A stretch of 8,048 nucleotides of DNA from Zoogloeaceae bacterium (GCA_031281985.1 JAITEO010000225.1:1-8048); one strand, 5' to 3'; positions 1-6,576 are shown, counted from the stretch's first letter. Notes: a model not told the origin generated them from the letters alone. Translations and numbers: made by a program.

Positions 1-2
1 CC

Positions 3-107
3 CGTCATGGCCGCCAGGTTCCGATTCCTTTCGGCCCCTACCTCGCCGCCGCCGGCATGATCGCCCTTTTCTGGGGCGAGGAAATCAACCGCTTGTACCT
101 GGGCTGA
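3..107 (+). CDS. pilD: Prepilin peptidase C-terminus (PilD/GspO type), partial
   Basis: Only the last 34 codons are present; the gene enters from the left edge and stops at TGA 105-107. The peptide contains IPFGPYLAAAGMIALFWG followed by a short polar tail ending in LYLG. IPFGPxLxxA is the signature of the final transmembrane helix of bacterial type IV prepilin peptidases (peptidase family A24). Known for the family: this inner-membrane aspartyl protease removes the leader peptide from type IV pilins and type II secretion pseudopilins and N-methylates the new N-terminus. The catalytic aspartates lie upstream of the window, so activity cannot be judged. The assignment rests on this C-terminal motif alone. 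In many betaproteobacteria coaE follows pilD; here it does not. Confidence 0.85.
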   Translation, partial: RHGRQVPIPFGPYLAAAGMIALFWGEEINRLYLG

Positions 108-137
108 AAGGCGATGACACGGAGAATGTAATATCGC

Positions 138-168
138 TTGACCATTGCGGACGCCATGACGGTATAAT
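138..168 (+). promoter_or_regulatory. Candidate sigma70 promoter between pilD and the 367-711 gene
   Basis: TTGACC (138-143) and a perfect TATAAT (163-168) are separated by 19 bases, longer than the usual 17. An AAGGAG Shine-Dalgarno-like site follows at 182-187, but no ATG, GTG or TTG stands at a workable distance from it. If used, the promoter would give the 367-711 gene a leader of about 190 bases containing repeat copy 1. This is a sequence match only. Confidence 0.4.
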
Positions 169-191
169 TGCCGACGCGCATAAGGAGACAA

Positions 192-306
192 CGAAGCTCC
201 GAGGTCGGGTTGGTTTTGCGTTGGGTTTACACGGTTTGAAGCCAGGCTTTGCTTGGTTTCAAACCCCAGGATAGTTCGGCAAAAAGTGGTTTTTCACTTT
301 TTGACG
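192..306 (+). repeat. Two-hairpin intergenic repeat, copy 1 (sense)
   Basis: Leader about 192-232, hairpin A 233-265 and hairpin B 280-303. Hairpin A has a 15-base-pair stem (233-247 with 251-265, two G-T pairs) and a 3-base loop. Hairpin B is a perfect 9-base-pair stem, CAAAAAGTG (280-288) with CACTTTTTG (295-303). From 233 to 306 it differs from copy 4 (6656-6772) by six substitutions and one single-base indel. Weaker ungapped similarity continues leftwards to about 192. It lies about 60 bases upstream of the gene at 367. Confidence 0.8.
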
Positions 307-366
307 CACACTTGTCGATGACACTGGCGTCCATCCCGACGCCGGATTTGCTACGGAGGAGAGAAG

Positions 367-711
367 ATGATGAACAAATACTGGAAGCCTGTGCTGTGGA
401 TTGCATTGCTGATGCTGCTCGCCAGTTTGCCCTTGCGGGCGCAGGAAGCCTCCAAGGGAGACAGCGGCATTTTGCACGGCACGATCGAGCAGGTGGGGGA
501 AAACAGCATCGTCATCAACCAGAAGACCTACGGATTCACTGCGGATGCCACTATCCGCCTTGGCGAAAAGGATCACGTGTATTCCAAAAGTCTCCTCTCG
601 CCGCAATGGGTGGGCAGACAGGTGATTTATCGCTATCGCGAACAGGGCGGCAAGCCGCTGCTGATCCATCTGTTCATTCCCACGCACAAAGCGCCGATAA
701 GCGGCAGTTGA
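367..711 (+). CDS. Small secreted protein, possibly PilY2-like
   Basis: The 114-residue product has an N-terminal signal peptide: MMNKYWK, then a hydrophobic stretch at residues 9-22, with likely cleavage after Ala25 (PLRA/QE). The mature part is about 89 residues and predicted mostly beta, with the run GTIEQVGENSIVINQKTYGF near residues 38-57. The start is well supported by GGAGGAGA at 355-362 just ahead of the ATG. I do not recognise a defined family with certainty. The size, exported nature and the pattern of a short 'V-I-x-I-N-x-K-x-Y-x-F' sheet resemble PilY2-type proteins of type IV pilus clusters, and pilD lies upstream. That is a tentative comparison, not an identification. The gene converges on galE, 42 bases away, and I see no strong terminator between them. 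Confidence 0.75.
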   Translation: MMNKYWKPVLWIALLMLLASLPLRAQEASKGDSGILHGTIEQVGENSIVINQKTYGFTADATIRLGEKDHVYSKSLLSPQWVGRQVIYRYREQGGKPLLIHLFIPTHKAPISGS

Positions 712-753
712 AGCGCGGCGACGGGAAAAACAGGGCATGACCTCCCTCCTTGT

Positions 754-1758
754 TCATCCCGCCGTCATTTGTTGCTGGAAGCGCCAGGCGCTCGAGCACA
801 TGTCTTCGAGGCTACGCTTCGCTCGCCAGTGGAATTCGCGTTCGGCCTTGCCGGGATCGGCGTAGCATGCGGCGACATCGCCGGGACGCCGCGCCGTGAC
901 GCGGTAGGGTACGGGCCGGCCGCTGGCGGCGGCGAAGGCTTTTTGCATCTCCAGGACGCTGTAGCCCCGGCCGGTTCCCAGATTGACGGCATGCCAGCCG
1001 GGGCGCGCGGCAAGCCACTCCAGCGCCGCGACATGGCCTTCGGCCAGATCCATGACATGGATGTAGTCGCGCACGCCCGTGCCGTCCGGCGTGGGATAGT
1101 CGTCGCCAAACACCTGGAGTTCGGCCAACTGCCCGCTGGCGACGCGGGCGATATAGGGCAGGAGATTGTTGGGAATGCCCGCCGGGTTTTCGCCGATCCG
1201 CCCGCTCGCATGCGCGCCAACCGGATTGAAGTAGCGCAGACAGGCGATTTTCCACGCGCAATCGGCGGCGCTCACATCGGCAAGCATGTATTCGCTGTGT
1301 AATTTGCAACGGCCATAGGGGTTGGTCGCGCGCAGGGGATGCGCCTCATCGAGCGGCAGGTATTCCGGTTCGCCATACACCGTGGCGCTGCTGCTGAACA
1401 CCAGGGTCTTGCATGCCGCGGCGCGCATGGCTTCCAGCAGGCTTATCGTCCCCTGCACGTTGTTGGCGTAATAGGCAATGGGGTCTTGGGACGATTCGCC
1501 CACCGCCTTCAAGCCCGCGAAATGCACTACGGCATGGATGCCGTAGGTGGTCAGCGCGCCTTGCAGACGGGGTGTATCGCGGACATCCGCCTCGATGAAT
1601 ACCGGTGTCATGCCGCTGATGCGCGCGATGCGCGCGCCGACATCGGCGCTGCTGTTGATCAGGTTGTCATAGAGCACGACCAGATGTCCGGCGGCCTGCA
1701 ATGCCACCGCCGTATGACTGCCGATATAGCCCATGCCGCCCGTCAGAAGAACATTCAT
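754..1758 (-). CDS. galE: UDP-glucose 4-epimerase
   Basis: The 334-residue product is full length for GalE (about 335-340). This cytoplasmic short-chain dehydrogenase/reductase interconverts UDP-glucose and UDP-galactose, feeding galactose use and surface polysaccharide synthesis. Visible signatures: NAD-binding TGGMGYIGSH at residues 6-15 (GxxGxxG); HFAGLKAVGES at 79-89; the SSSATVYG strand with the active-site serine at 122-129; the catalytic Tyr148-x3-Lys152 pair (YGRCK); RYFNPVGAH at 175-183; RDYIHVMDLA at 230-239; and NLGTGRGYSVLE at 259-270. The start at 1758 is the only one that keeps the complete Rossmann strand. Its ribosome-binding site is weak (an AAAAAGGC stretch upstream). Repeat copy 2 begins about 20 bases upstream of the start. 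The gene stands alone on this strand. Substrate specificity toward N-acetylated sugars cannot be excluded. Confidence 0.96.
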   Translation of the reverse strand: MNVLLTGGMGYIGSHTAVALQAAGHLVVLYDNLINSSADVGARIARISGMTPVFIEADVRDTPRLQGALTTYGIHAVVHFAGLKAVGESSQDPIAYYANNVQGTISLLEAMRAAACKTLVFSSSATVYGEPEYLPLDEAHPLRATNPYGRCKLHSEYMLADVSAADCAWKIACLRYFNPVGAHASGRIGENPAGIPNNLLPYIARVASGQLAELQVFGDDYPTPDGTGVRDYIHVMDLAEGHVAALEWLAARPGWHAVNLGTGRGYSVLEMQKAFAAASGRPVPYRVTARRPGDVAACYADPGKAEREFHWRAKRSLEDMCSSAWRFQQQMTAG

Positions 1759-1774
1759 GAAATTTGCCTTTTTG

Positions 1775-1880
1775 GGTGAGCGGCAAAAAGCAAGTTCCCA
1801 CTTCTTGCCGGTTCGTCTTGGGTTTGCGGCCAGATAGAGCCTGGCTGCAAACCATGTAAAAAATCAATGTAAACCCCATC
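1775..1880 (-). repeat. Two-hairpin intergenic repeat, copy 2 (inverted, diverged)
   Basis: Read on the minus strand, a leader (about 1880-1854) is followed by hairpin A and hairpin B. The A stem pairs 1821-1833 with 1841-1853 (GGTTTGCGGCCAG/CTGGCTGCAAACC, one G-T on the plus strand). The B stem pairs 1781-1790 with 1801-1810 (CGGCAAAAAG/CTTCTTGCCG, one mismatch). The order and the A-to-B centre spacing of about 41.5 bases match the other copies although the sequence has drifted. One stem pair that is A-T in copies 1 and 4 is C-G here, a compensatory change. The element is upstream of galE and sense relative to it. Confidence 0.65.
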
Positions 1881-1952
1881 CGCCCTTGGCGTTTCGTTAC
1901 CTTGCAGCACAAGGCCGGATGAAGCCTGCCATGATAAGCCATCCGCGAATCC

Positions 1953-1982
1953 CTGCCTCTGTCCTGTCACCTGATCTATACT
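1953..1982 (+). promoter_or_regulatory. Weak candidate promoter for the DUF4124-ntrBC-birA-coaX operon
   Basis: TATACT at 1977-1982 matches the -10 consensus at five of six bases and lies 25 bases upstream of the first ATG. The best -35 at an 18-base spacing is the poor CTGCCT (1953-1958). I found no sigma54 (GG-N10-GC) element in this intergenic region, so the sequence shows no NtrC-type autoregulation. Low confidence. Confidence 0.25.
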
Positions 1983-2007
1983 CTCCTTCTTCTTTCCGGA
2001 GTTTGTG

Positions 2008-2493
2008 ATGATGATGCGTTTCTCTGTTGTAACGCTGTGTGCGGGCTTTTTGCTGACGACGCCGGTCTGGGGGCAGGTGTATCGCTGCACGGATGCGGAA
2101 GGACGTGTAACCATTACCAACGTCCTGATCGACAAGACCAACTGCAAGCGGATGCAGATTGAAGCCGATACCGCTGTGCCGCCGCCGGCTGACGGCAAGA
2201 AGAGCCGTCCCGGCACGGCCTCCGCGCCGACGCCGCCGGGCTTTCCCTCGGTGAGCGCGGATGAACAGAACGCGCGCAACGATACCCGGCGCACCATCCT
2301 GAACCAGGAACTTGCCGACGAACAGCAAAAGCTGGAGGGCGCAAAAAACCAACTGGCGACACAGGAAAAAGTCCCGGTGGGGATGGAAGATGCCGAAAAG
2401 CGCGAGGCGCGTCTGCGTCCTTTCCGGGAAGCCATCGCCCGGCATGAGCGCAACATCGAGGATCTGAACCGGGAAATCAGCCATCTGCGCTGA
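2008..2493 (+). CDS. Exported DUF4124-domain protein upstream of ntrB
   Basis: About 161 residues. A signal peptide runs through the hydrophobic stretch FSVVTLCAGFLLTTPVWG, with mature protein probably starting at QVYRCTDAEG. The QVYRCTDAEGRVTITNV segment is the hallmark of DUF4124, a short domain at the N-terminus of many exported proteobacterial proteins; two cysteines follow its pattern (YRC and NCK). A Pro/Ala-rich linker comes next. The last 70 residues are charged and Glu/Gln/Lys-rich (for example ELADEQQKLEGAKNQLATQE), a likely coiled coil. Three consecutive ATG codons occur at 2008, 2011 and 2014; GGAG at 1998-2001 favours 2008 or 2011 over the GTG at 2005. The stop is 20 bases before ntrB. 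DUF4124 genes just ahead of ntrBC are familiar in betaproteobacteria, but their function is unknown. Confidence 0.88.
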   Translation: MMMRFSVVTLCAGFLLTTPVWGQVYRCTDAEGRVTITNVLIDKTNCKRMQIEADTAVPPPADGKKSRPGTASAPTPPGFPSVSADEQNARNDTRRTILNQELADEQQKLEGAKNQLATQEKVPVGMEDAEKREARLRPFREAIARHERNIEDLNREISHLR

Positions 2494-2513
2494 TTCGTTC
2501 CTCTCCTTGCGGC

Positions 2514-3626
2514 ATGGCGACTCTACAAAAAGCCTTTCCTCCTCCCCTGGGCGGTCTGGATTATCTGGCCTCCGCCATCCTTTTGCTCGATGCCGAACAG
2601 CGGGTCTGTTATGCCAACAGCGCCGCCGAAAACCTGCTGGAAGCCACGGGACGCGCCCTGTTGCATCGTCCGCTGCATGAAGTGATGCGCTCGGCAACGC
2701 TCCAGCAGGCGCTGGACAACGCGCTGACCAACAACTGGAGCTATACCGGGCAAAACGTGGAAATCCGGCGCGGCAAGCCGGAGCGCGGCGAAACGCTGCA
2801 TCTGAACTGCACGGTGACGCCCATGCAGTCGCCCGACGCGCCGGAAGTTCGCATGCTGATGGAATTGCAGCCCATCGACCAGCAATTGAAGGCCAACCGG
2901 GAAGAACGCCTGATCGAGCAACAACAGGCCAGCCGGGAACTAATCCGCAACCTGGCGCACGAAATCAAGAATCCGCTGGGCGGCATACGCGGCGCGGCGC
3001 AACTACTGGAACGCGAACTCAACAACCCGTCCCTGCAGGAATATACTCAAGTCATCATCCAGGAAGCGGATCGCCTGCAGGACTTGATGCAGCGTCTGCT
3101 CTCGCCGCATCGCGCCGCCCTGCAAGCGCAGCGGATGAGTGTGCACGAGGTGCTGGAACGCGTGGGCAGCCTGCTCAAGCTGGAATTCCCTTCCACCCTC
3201 TCCATTCTGCGCGATTATGACATCAGTCTTCCCGAGCTGATTGCCGATCGCGAGCAACTGATCCAGGTCTTCCTCAACATTGCCCGCAATGCCGCGCAGG
3301 CGATGGACGGCAAGGGGGAAATCACCTTTCGCAGCCGTTCGGCAAGGCAGGTCACGCTGGCCAAGCGGCGTTTCCGTCTGGCGATTGATGTCGCCATCAT
3401 CGACAATGGCCCGGGCATTGCCGATGATTTCCGCGAACGCATGTTCTACCCGCTGGTTTCCGGCCGTCCGAACGGCACGGGACTGGGACTGACGCTGGCG
3501 CAGAGTTTCGTGCAGCAGCATCAAGGTACAATTGAATGTGAAAGCCGTCCCGGACGTACCGTATTCCTGATTCGCCTGCCCTTGAACGCCCTCGAACCCG
3601 CGTCACCCACGGAAAGCCCGCAATGA
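2514..3626 (+). CDS. ntrB: Nitrogen regulation sensor histidine kinase NtrB (NR(II))
   Basis: The 370-residue cytoplasmic kinase/phosphatase controls NtrC phosphorylation in response to nitrogen status; in the family the signal arrives through the PII protein GlnB/GlnK. An N-terminal PAS domain spans about residues 14-120 (ILLLDAEQRVCYANSAAENLL). The H-box NLAHEIKNPLGGIRGAAQLL carries the phosphorylated His149. The N-box is FLNIARNAAQAM (253-264), the G1 box DNGPGI (297-302) and the G2 box GTGLGLTLAQ (321-330). No transmembrane segment is seen, as expected for NtrB and unlike most sensor kinases. Length is close to the E. coli protein (about 350). The ATG at 2514 has no clear Shine-Dalgarno, so translation may be coupled to the upstream gene 20 bases away. 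The 3' end overlaps ntrC by four bases (ATGA). Confidence 0.95.
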   Translation: MATLQKAFPPPLGGLDYLASAILLLDAEQRVCYANSAAENLLEATGRALLHRPLHEVMRSATLQQALDNALTNNWSYTGQNVEIRRGKPERGETLHLNCTVTPMQSPDAPEVRMLMELQPIDQQLKANREERLIEQQQASRELIRNLAHEIKNPLGGIRGAAQLLERELNNPSLQEYTQVIIQEADRLQDLMQRLLSPHRAALQAQRMSVHEVLERVGSLLKLEFPSTLSILRDYDISLPELIADREQLIQVFLNIARNAAQAMDGKGEITFRSRSARQVTLAKRRFRLAIDVAIIDNGPGIADDFRERMFYPLVSGRPNGTGLGLTLAQSFVQQHQGTIECESRPGRTVFLIRLPLNALEPASPTESPQ

Positions 3627-5014
3627 AACCAATCTGGATTATCGACGAGGACCGCTCCATCCGCTGGGTGCTGGAAAAAACCCTGGCGCGCGAAAACATT
3701 CCCTTTGCCAGTTTTTCCTGCGCCGACGACGCCATTGCGGCACTGGAAGCCGGAGATCAGCCGCAGGCGATGATTTCCGACATTCGCATGCCCGGCGCTT
3801 CCGGTCTGGAATTGTTGAAGCGCATCAAGGCGCGCCATCCGCAAACGCCGGTCATCGTCATGACAGCGTATTCCGACCTCGAATCCGCCGTCGCCGCCTT
3901 CCAGGGCGGGGCGTTTGAGTATCTGCCCAAACCCTTCGACGTGGATCAGGCGCTCGAACTGATACGGCGCGCCATCGACGAAAGCACGCGCCAATCCGGC
4001 GTTGCCGAAAACGTTGATCTGACGCCGGAAATCCTGGGGCAGGCGCCCGCCATGCAGGAGGTTTTTCGCGCCATCGGGCGTCTTTCCCAGTCGCATGCCA
4101 CGGTACTGATCACCGGCGAGTCCGGCTCCGGCAAGGAACTGGTCGCCCGCGCCCTGCACCGCCACAGTCCGCGCCAGAACGCGCCCTTCGTTGCCATCAA
4201 CACCGCCGCCATTCCCAAAGACCTGCTCGAATCGGAACTTTTCGGGCATGAGCGCGGCGCGTTTACCGGCGCGCAGAACCAGCGGCGCGGACGCTTCGAA
4301 CAGGCCGACGGCGGCACCCTTTTTCTCGATGAAATCGGCGACATGCCACCGGAATTGCAGACGCGCCTGTTGCGCGTCCTCTCCGACGGCCACTTCTACC
4401 GTGTCGGCGGGCACGCGCCTATAAAAGCCAATGTGCGCATCATTGCCGCGACGCATCAGCATCTGGAGGCGCGCGTCAAGGAAGGGCTGTTCCGCGAAGA
4501 CCTGTTTCACCGTCTCCATGTCATCCGCATCCGCCTTCCCGCCCTGCGCGAGCGGCGCGAGGATATCCCCCTGCTGGCGCGGCATTTCCTGCAAAAGAGC
4601 GCGCAGGAATTGGGGGGCGAGGCCAAGCGGCTCTCGGAGGCCGCCCTGAAATACCTGGCCGGCCTGGAATTCGGCGGCAATGTGCGGCAACTGGAAAACC
4701 TCTGCCACTGGCTCACGGTCATGGCGCCCGGCCAGCAGGTGGAAATCAACGACCTGCCGCCGGAACTGCGCGAAGCGCCCATCGATCGGGGAGTGGCCGC
4801 CGATTGGGAAAGCGCGCTGGCAAAGGAAGTCGATCAGCAACTTTTTGCCGCCACGCCGGAACTACACGCAAGACTGCTGCGCGCCTTCGAGCGCACCCTG
4901 ATCCTGCGCGCCCTGAACCACACCGGCGGACGCCGCATCGAGGCCGCTCAGTCTCTTGGCATAGGCCGCAACACCATCACGCGCAAGATCCAGGAACTTG
5001 CGCTGGACGCATGA
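3623..5014 (+). CDS. ntrC: Nitrogen regulation response regulator NtrC (NR(I)), sigma54 activator
   Basis: The 463-residue protein activates sigma54 promoters of nitrogen-assimilation genes when phosphorylated by NtrB. The receiver domain (about 1-120) has acidic residues Asp9-Glu/Asp, phospho-acceptor Asp53 in SDIRMPG, Thr81 and Lys103 (LPKPFD). The AAA+ domain (about 137-375) has Walker A GESGSGKE (165-172), the sigma54-contacting loop GAFTGA (212-217), Walker B GTLFLDEIGD (231-240) and sensor/arginine-finger segment LFREDLFHRLHVIRIRLPAL (289-308). The C-terminal Fis-type helix-turn-helix (about 422-463) includes GGRRIEAAQSLGIGRNTITR. One oddity: the usually conserved 'WPGNVR' of sensor II reads FGGNVRQLEN (350-359); the catalytic GNVR part is intact. 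The gene overlaps ntrB and birA by four bases each, so translation is probably coupled. Confidence 0.96.
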   Translation: MKPIWIIDEDRSIRWVLEKTLARENIPFASFSCADDAIAALEAGDQPQAMISDIRMPGASGLELLKRIKARHPQTPVIVMTAYSDLESAVAAFQGGAFEYLPKPFDVDQALELIRRAIDESTRQSGVAENVDLTPEILGQAPAMQEVFRAIGRLSQSHATVLITGESGSGKELVARALHRHSPRQNAPFVAINTAAIPKDLLESELFGHERGAFTGAQNQRRGRFEQADGGTLFLDEIGDMPPELQTRLLRVLSDGHFYRVGGHAPIKANVRIIAATHQHLEARVKEGLFREDLFHRLHVIRIRLPALRERREDIPLLARHFLQKSAQELGGEAKRLSEAALKYLAGLEFGGNVRQLENLCHWLTVMAPGQQVEINDLPPELREAPIDRGVAADWESALAKEVDQQLFAATPELHARLLRAFERTLILRALNHTGGRRIEAAQSLGIGRNTITRKIQELALDA

Positions 5015-5745
5015 TGCTGGACGCCCAGCGCGTGGAATGGCGCGACGAGTGCGCTTCCACCAATACCTCGTTGCGCGAGCAGGCGGAAGCGGGCGCGCCT
5101 TCCGGCAGGGTGCTGGTCGCGGATCGGCAAACGGCGGGGCGTGGCCGCTGCGGGCGCGTCTGGCAGTCTTCGCCGGAGGGCAGCCTCACCTTTTCCGTGC
5201 TGTACAAGGAAGGAGAAGGGGCGCTGTCCGGCTTGAGCCTTGCCGTGGGACTGGCGCTTTTGCGGGCATTGGAAAAACTGGGCGCGCGCGCCTTGCGCCT
5301 CAAATGGCCCAATGATCTGCTGTGCCAAAAAAACGGGGAGGACGCCAAGCTCGCGGGTGTGCTGATCGAACGCGCGGGGGATGCGATCATCATCGGCATC
5401 GGTCTCAATCTCAAAGCGCCCGATCTGCCGGGAGAAGTCACGGCGGGACTGGAGGACTGCCTGGAGACGCCAGCGGCAAAACCCGCGCTGCTGGCGGCAA
5501 TCGTTGGCGAACTGGATGTCATGTGGGCGGATTTTTGCGCGCGCGGGTTTGCGCCATTATGCGCCGACTGGCAGGCGCATCATGTCTGGCAGGGAAAATC
5601 CGTGCGCCTCATGGAAGAAGGGCGCGTGCTGGCAGAAGGAATCTGTCGCGGCGTGACGGACGACGGCGCGTTGCGGCTTGCCACCGCCGACGGCGAACGG
5701 ACTTTCTGGGCGGGCGATTTGCGCCTGCGCGCCGGAGAACACTGA
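5011..5745 (+). CDS. birA: Biotin--[acetyl-CoA-carboxylase] ligase (monofunctional BirA)
   Basis: The 244-residue enzyme activates biotin with ATP to biotinyl-5'-AMP and transfers it to the lysine of the biotin carboxyl carrier protein of acetyl-CoA carboxylase. Visible motifs: substrate-binding STNTSLREQA at 16-25; the biotinyl-AMP loop GRGRCGRVW at 43-51; KWPND at 98-102; KLAGVLIE at 113-120; and the small C-terminal beta domain from about residue 193 (VWQGKSVRLMEEGRVLAEG). There is no N-terminal winged helix, so it is a class I ligase that should not repress biotin genes, unlike E. coli BirA (about 320 residues). Two adjacent ATGs (5011 and 5014) are possible starts. The first overlaps the ntrC stop in an ATGA arrangement and is preferred; the second would shorten the protein by one residue. 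The stop overlaps coaX by one base (TGATG). Confidence 0.94.
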   Translation: MMLDAQRVEWRDECASTNTSLREQAEAGAPSGRVLVADRQTAGRGRCGRVWQSSPEGSLTFSVLYKEGEGALSGLSLAVGLALLRALEKLGARALRLKWPNDLLCQKNGEDAKLAGVLIERAGDAIIIGIGLNLKAPDLPGEVTAGLEDCLETPAAKPALLAAIVGELDVMWADFCARGFAPLCADWQAHHVWQGKSVRLMEEGRVLAEGICRGVTDDGALRLATADGERTFWAGDLRLRAGEH

Positions 5746-6476
5746 TGCTGCTTTGCCTGGATGCGGGCAACAGCCGCCTGAAATGGGGCTTGAGTCTGAA
5801 ACGCGCGGGCGGCTGGCAAGGCCGGGGGGCCTTGTCCTGGGCGGACATCGCCCATCTGCCCCAGGCGCTTGCCGCCGCGGGCGCGGCATCGACGCCGCCG
5901 TGTTCGGCGCGCCTGGCGTCCGTGGTCGACCGCGAACGGGAGGCGCGGCTTTGGCGTGTGCTCCAGGCAGCCTATCCGCGCCTTGTGCTGGAGGTCGTGC
6001 GCAGCGGCGCGGCAGCGGCGGGCGTATATAACGGCTACAGCGCGCCGGAAACGCTGGGCGCGGATCGCTGGTGCGCCCTGATTGGCGCGCGCGCGCTGGA
6101 GGCGCGTCCCTGCCTGGTCGTCATGGCGGGCACGGCCACGACCGTGGATAGCCTGGACGTAGCGGGCAATTTTCTAGGCGGCCTGATCCTGCCGGGCTTG
6201 CAGATGATGCAGACGGCGCTCGTGGAGGGCACGACGCTCTCCCCCACTGCTTTGGGCGCGCACCAACCTTTTCCTCGCAGCACGGCGGACGCCATTGCCA
6301 GCGGTTGCCTGGAAGCCCAGGTCGGCGCCATCGAGCGCGCCTTCCTGCGTTTGCCCGGAGCCGCCGCTTGCCTTCTTTCCGGCGGCGCAGCGCCCATGTT
6401 GCTGCCGCTGCTTGCCGCGCTGCCCACGCGCCATGTTCCTTACCTGGTGCTGGAGGGATTGAACGTCAAAAAGTGA
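5745..6476 (+). CDS. coaX: Type III pantothenate kinase
   Basis: The 243-residue cytoplasmic enzyme phosphorylates pantothenate, the first step of coenzyme A synthesis. It belongs to the acetate/sugar kinase-Hsc70-actin fold and, in the family, needs a monovalent cation and resists CoA feedback. Motifs: phosphate-1 loop LCLDAGNSRLKWG (3-15, Asp6); YSAPETLGADRW (98-109), with GADRW the pantothenate-site signature; the second ATP motif AGTATTVDSL (128-137); GGLILPGLQMM (145-155); and STADAIASG (179-187). The start at 5745 shares its A with the birA stop. Birth of the C-terminus is unusual: the last codons, reading LNVKK-stop, lie in repeat copy 3, whose B hairpin contains the TGA. The product ends shortly after the conserved region, so the repeat has not added a long tail. 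It is the last gene of the operon, followed by a terminator 29 bases on. Confidence 0.95.
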   Translation: MLLCLDAGNSRLKWGLSLKRAGGWQGRGALSWADIAHLPQALAAAGAASTPPCSARLASVVDREREARLWRVLQAAYPRLVLEVVRSGAAAAGVYNGYSAPETLGADRWCALIGARALEARPCLVVMAGTATTVDSLDVAGNFLGGLILPGLQMMQTALVEGTTLSPTALGAHQPFPRSTADAIASGCLEAQVGAIERAFLRLPGAAACLLSGGAAPMLLPLLAALPTRHVPYLVLEGLNVKK

Positions 6477-6576
6477 AAATCTACTTTTTGCCGGATTAGT
6501 CAGCAAAAAAGGGCAGGCGAAGCCTGCCCTTTTTTGGGGTAAAGGCAAGGAAACCCACTACCTATCTGCACGATCC
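6463..6576 (-). repeat. Two-hairpin intergenic repeat, copy 3 (inverted; overlaps coaX end)
   Basis: On the minus strand the order is leader (6576-6536), hairpin A (6535-6505), then hairpin B (6490-6467). Hairpin B pairs CAAAAAGT (6467-6474) with ACTTTTTG (6483-6490), and its flanks (ACG...CCGG) match copy 4. Hairpin A keeps the core AGGC-TTC-GCCT of copy 4, but its outer stem has become GGGC with A6/T6 and now forms the coaX terminator. The A-to-B centre spacing is 41.5 bases, against 43 in copy 4. Leader similarity to copy 4 is weak but collinear and of equal length (41 against 40 bases). The B part is strong evidence; the A and leader homology is inferred from position and core sequence. 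Confidence 0.65.
6505..6535 (+). terminator. Strong intrinsic terminator, bidirectional, after coaX
   Basis: A perfect 14-base-pair inverted repeat pairs 6505-6518 (A6 then GGGCAGGC) with 6522-6535 (GCCTGCCC then T6), with a 3-base loop GAA. The GC core followed by a T-run is a standard Rho-independent terminator. The A-run on the other side makes it work in principle in both directions. It closes the ntrBC-birA-coaX operon and occupies the hairpin A position of repeat copy 3. Confidence 0.92.

Noticed and set aside
192..306. Riboswitch in the leader of the 367-711 gene
   Set aside because: The structure is shared with copies at a gene 3' end and in inverted orientation, which fits a dispersed repeat rather than a ligand-binding leader; no known riboswitch core was seen.
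249..740. Open frames of about 160 codons on both strands over the 367-711 gene
   Set aside because: They start inside the repeat or in non-coding sequence and have low-complexity translations. The 367-711 frame has a signal peptide and a strong ribosome-binding site instead.
712..753. Possible terminator between the convergent 367-711 gene and galE
   Set aside because: Only a 4-base-pair stem (AGGG/CCCT) before GTTTTT on the minus strand; too weak to call.
1759..2007. Sigma54 promoter or NtrC-binding site ahead of the ntrBC operon
   Set aside because: No GG-N10-GC element and no TGCAC-type dyad with the correct spacing was found on either strand by eye.
3521..4840. A 439-codon open frame on the minus strand
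   Set aside because: It is antisense to ntrC, whose motifs are complete on the plus strand. The minus-strand translation has no domain pattern.
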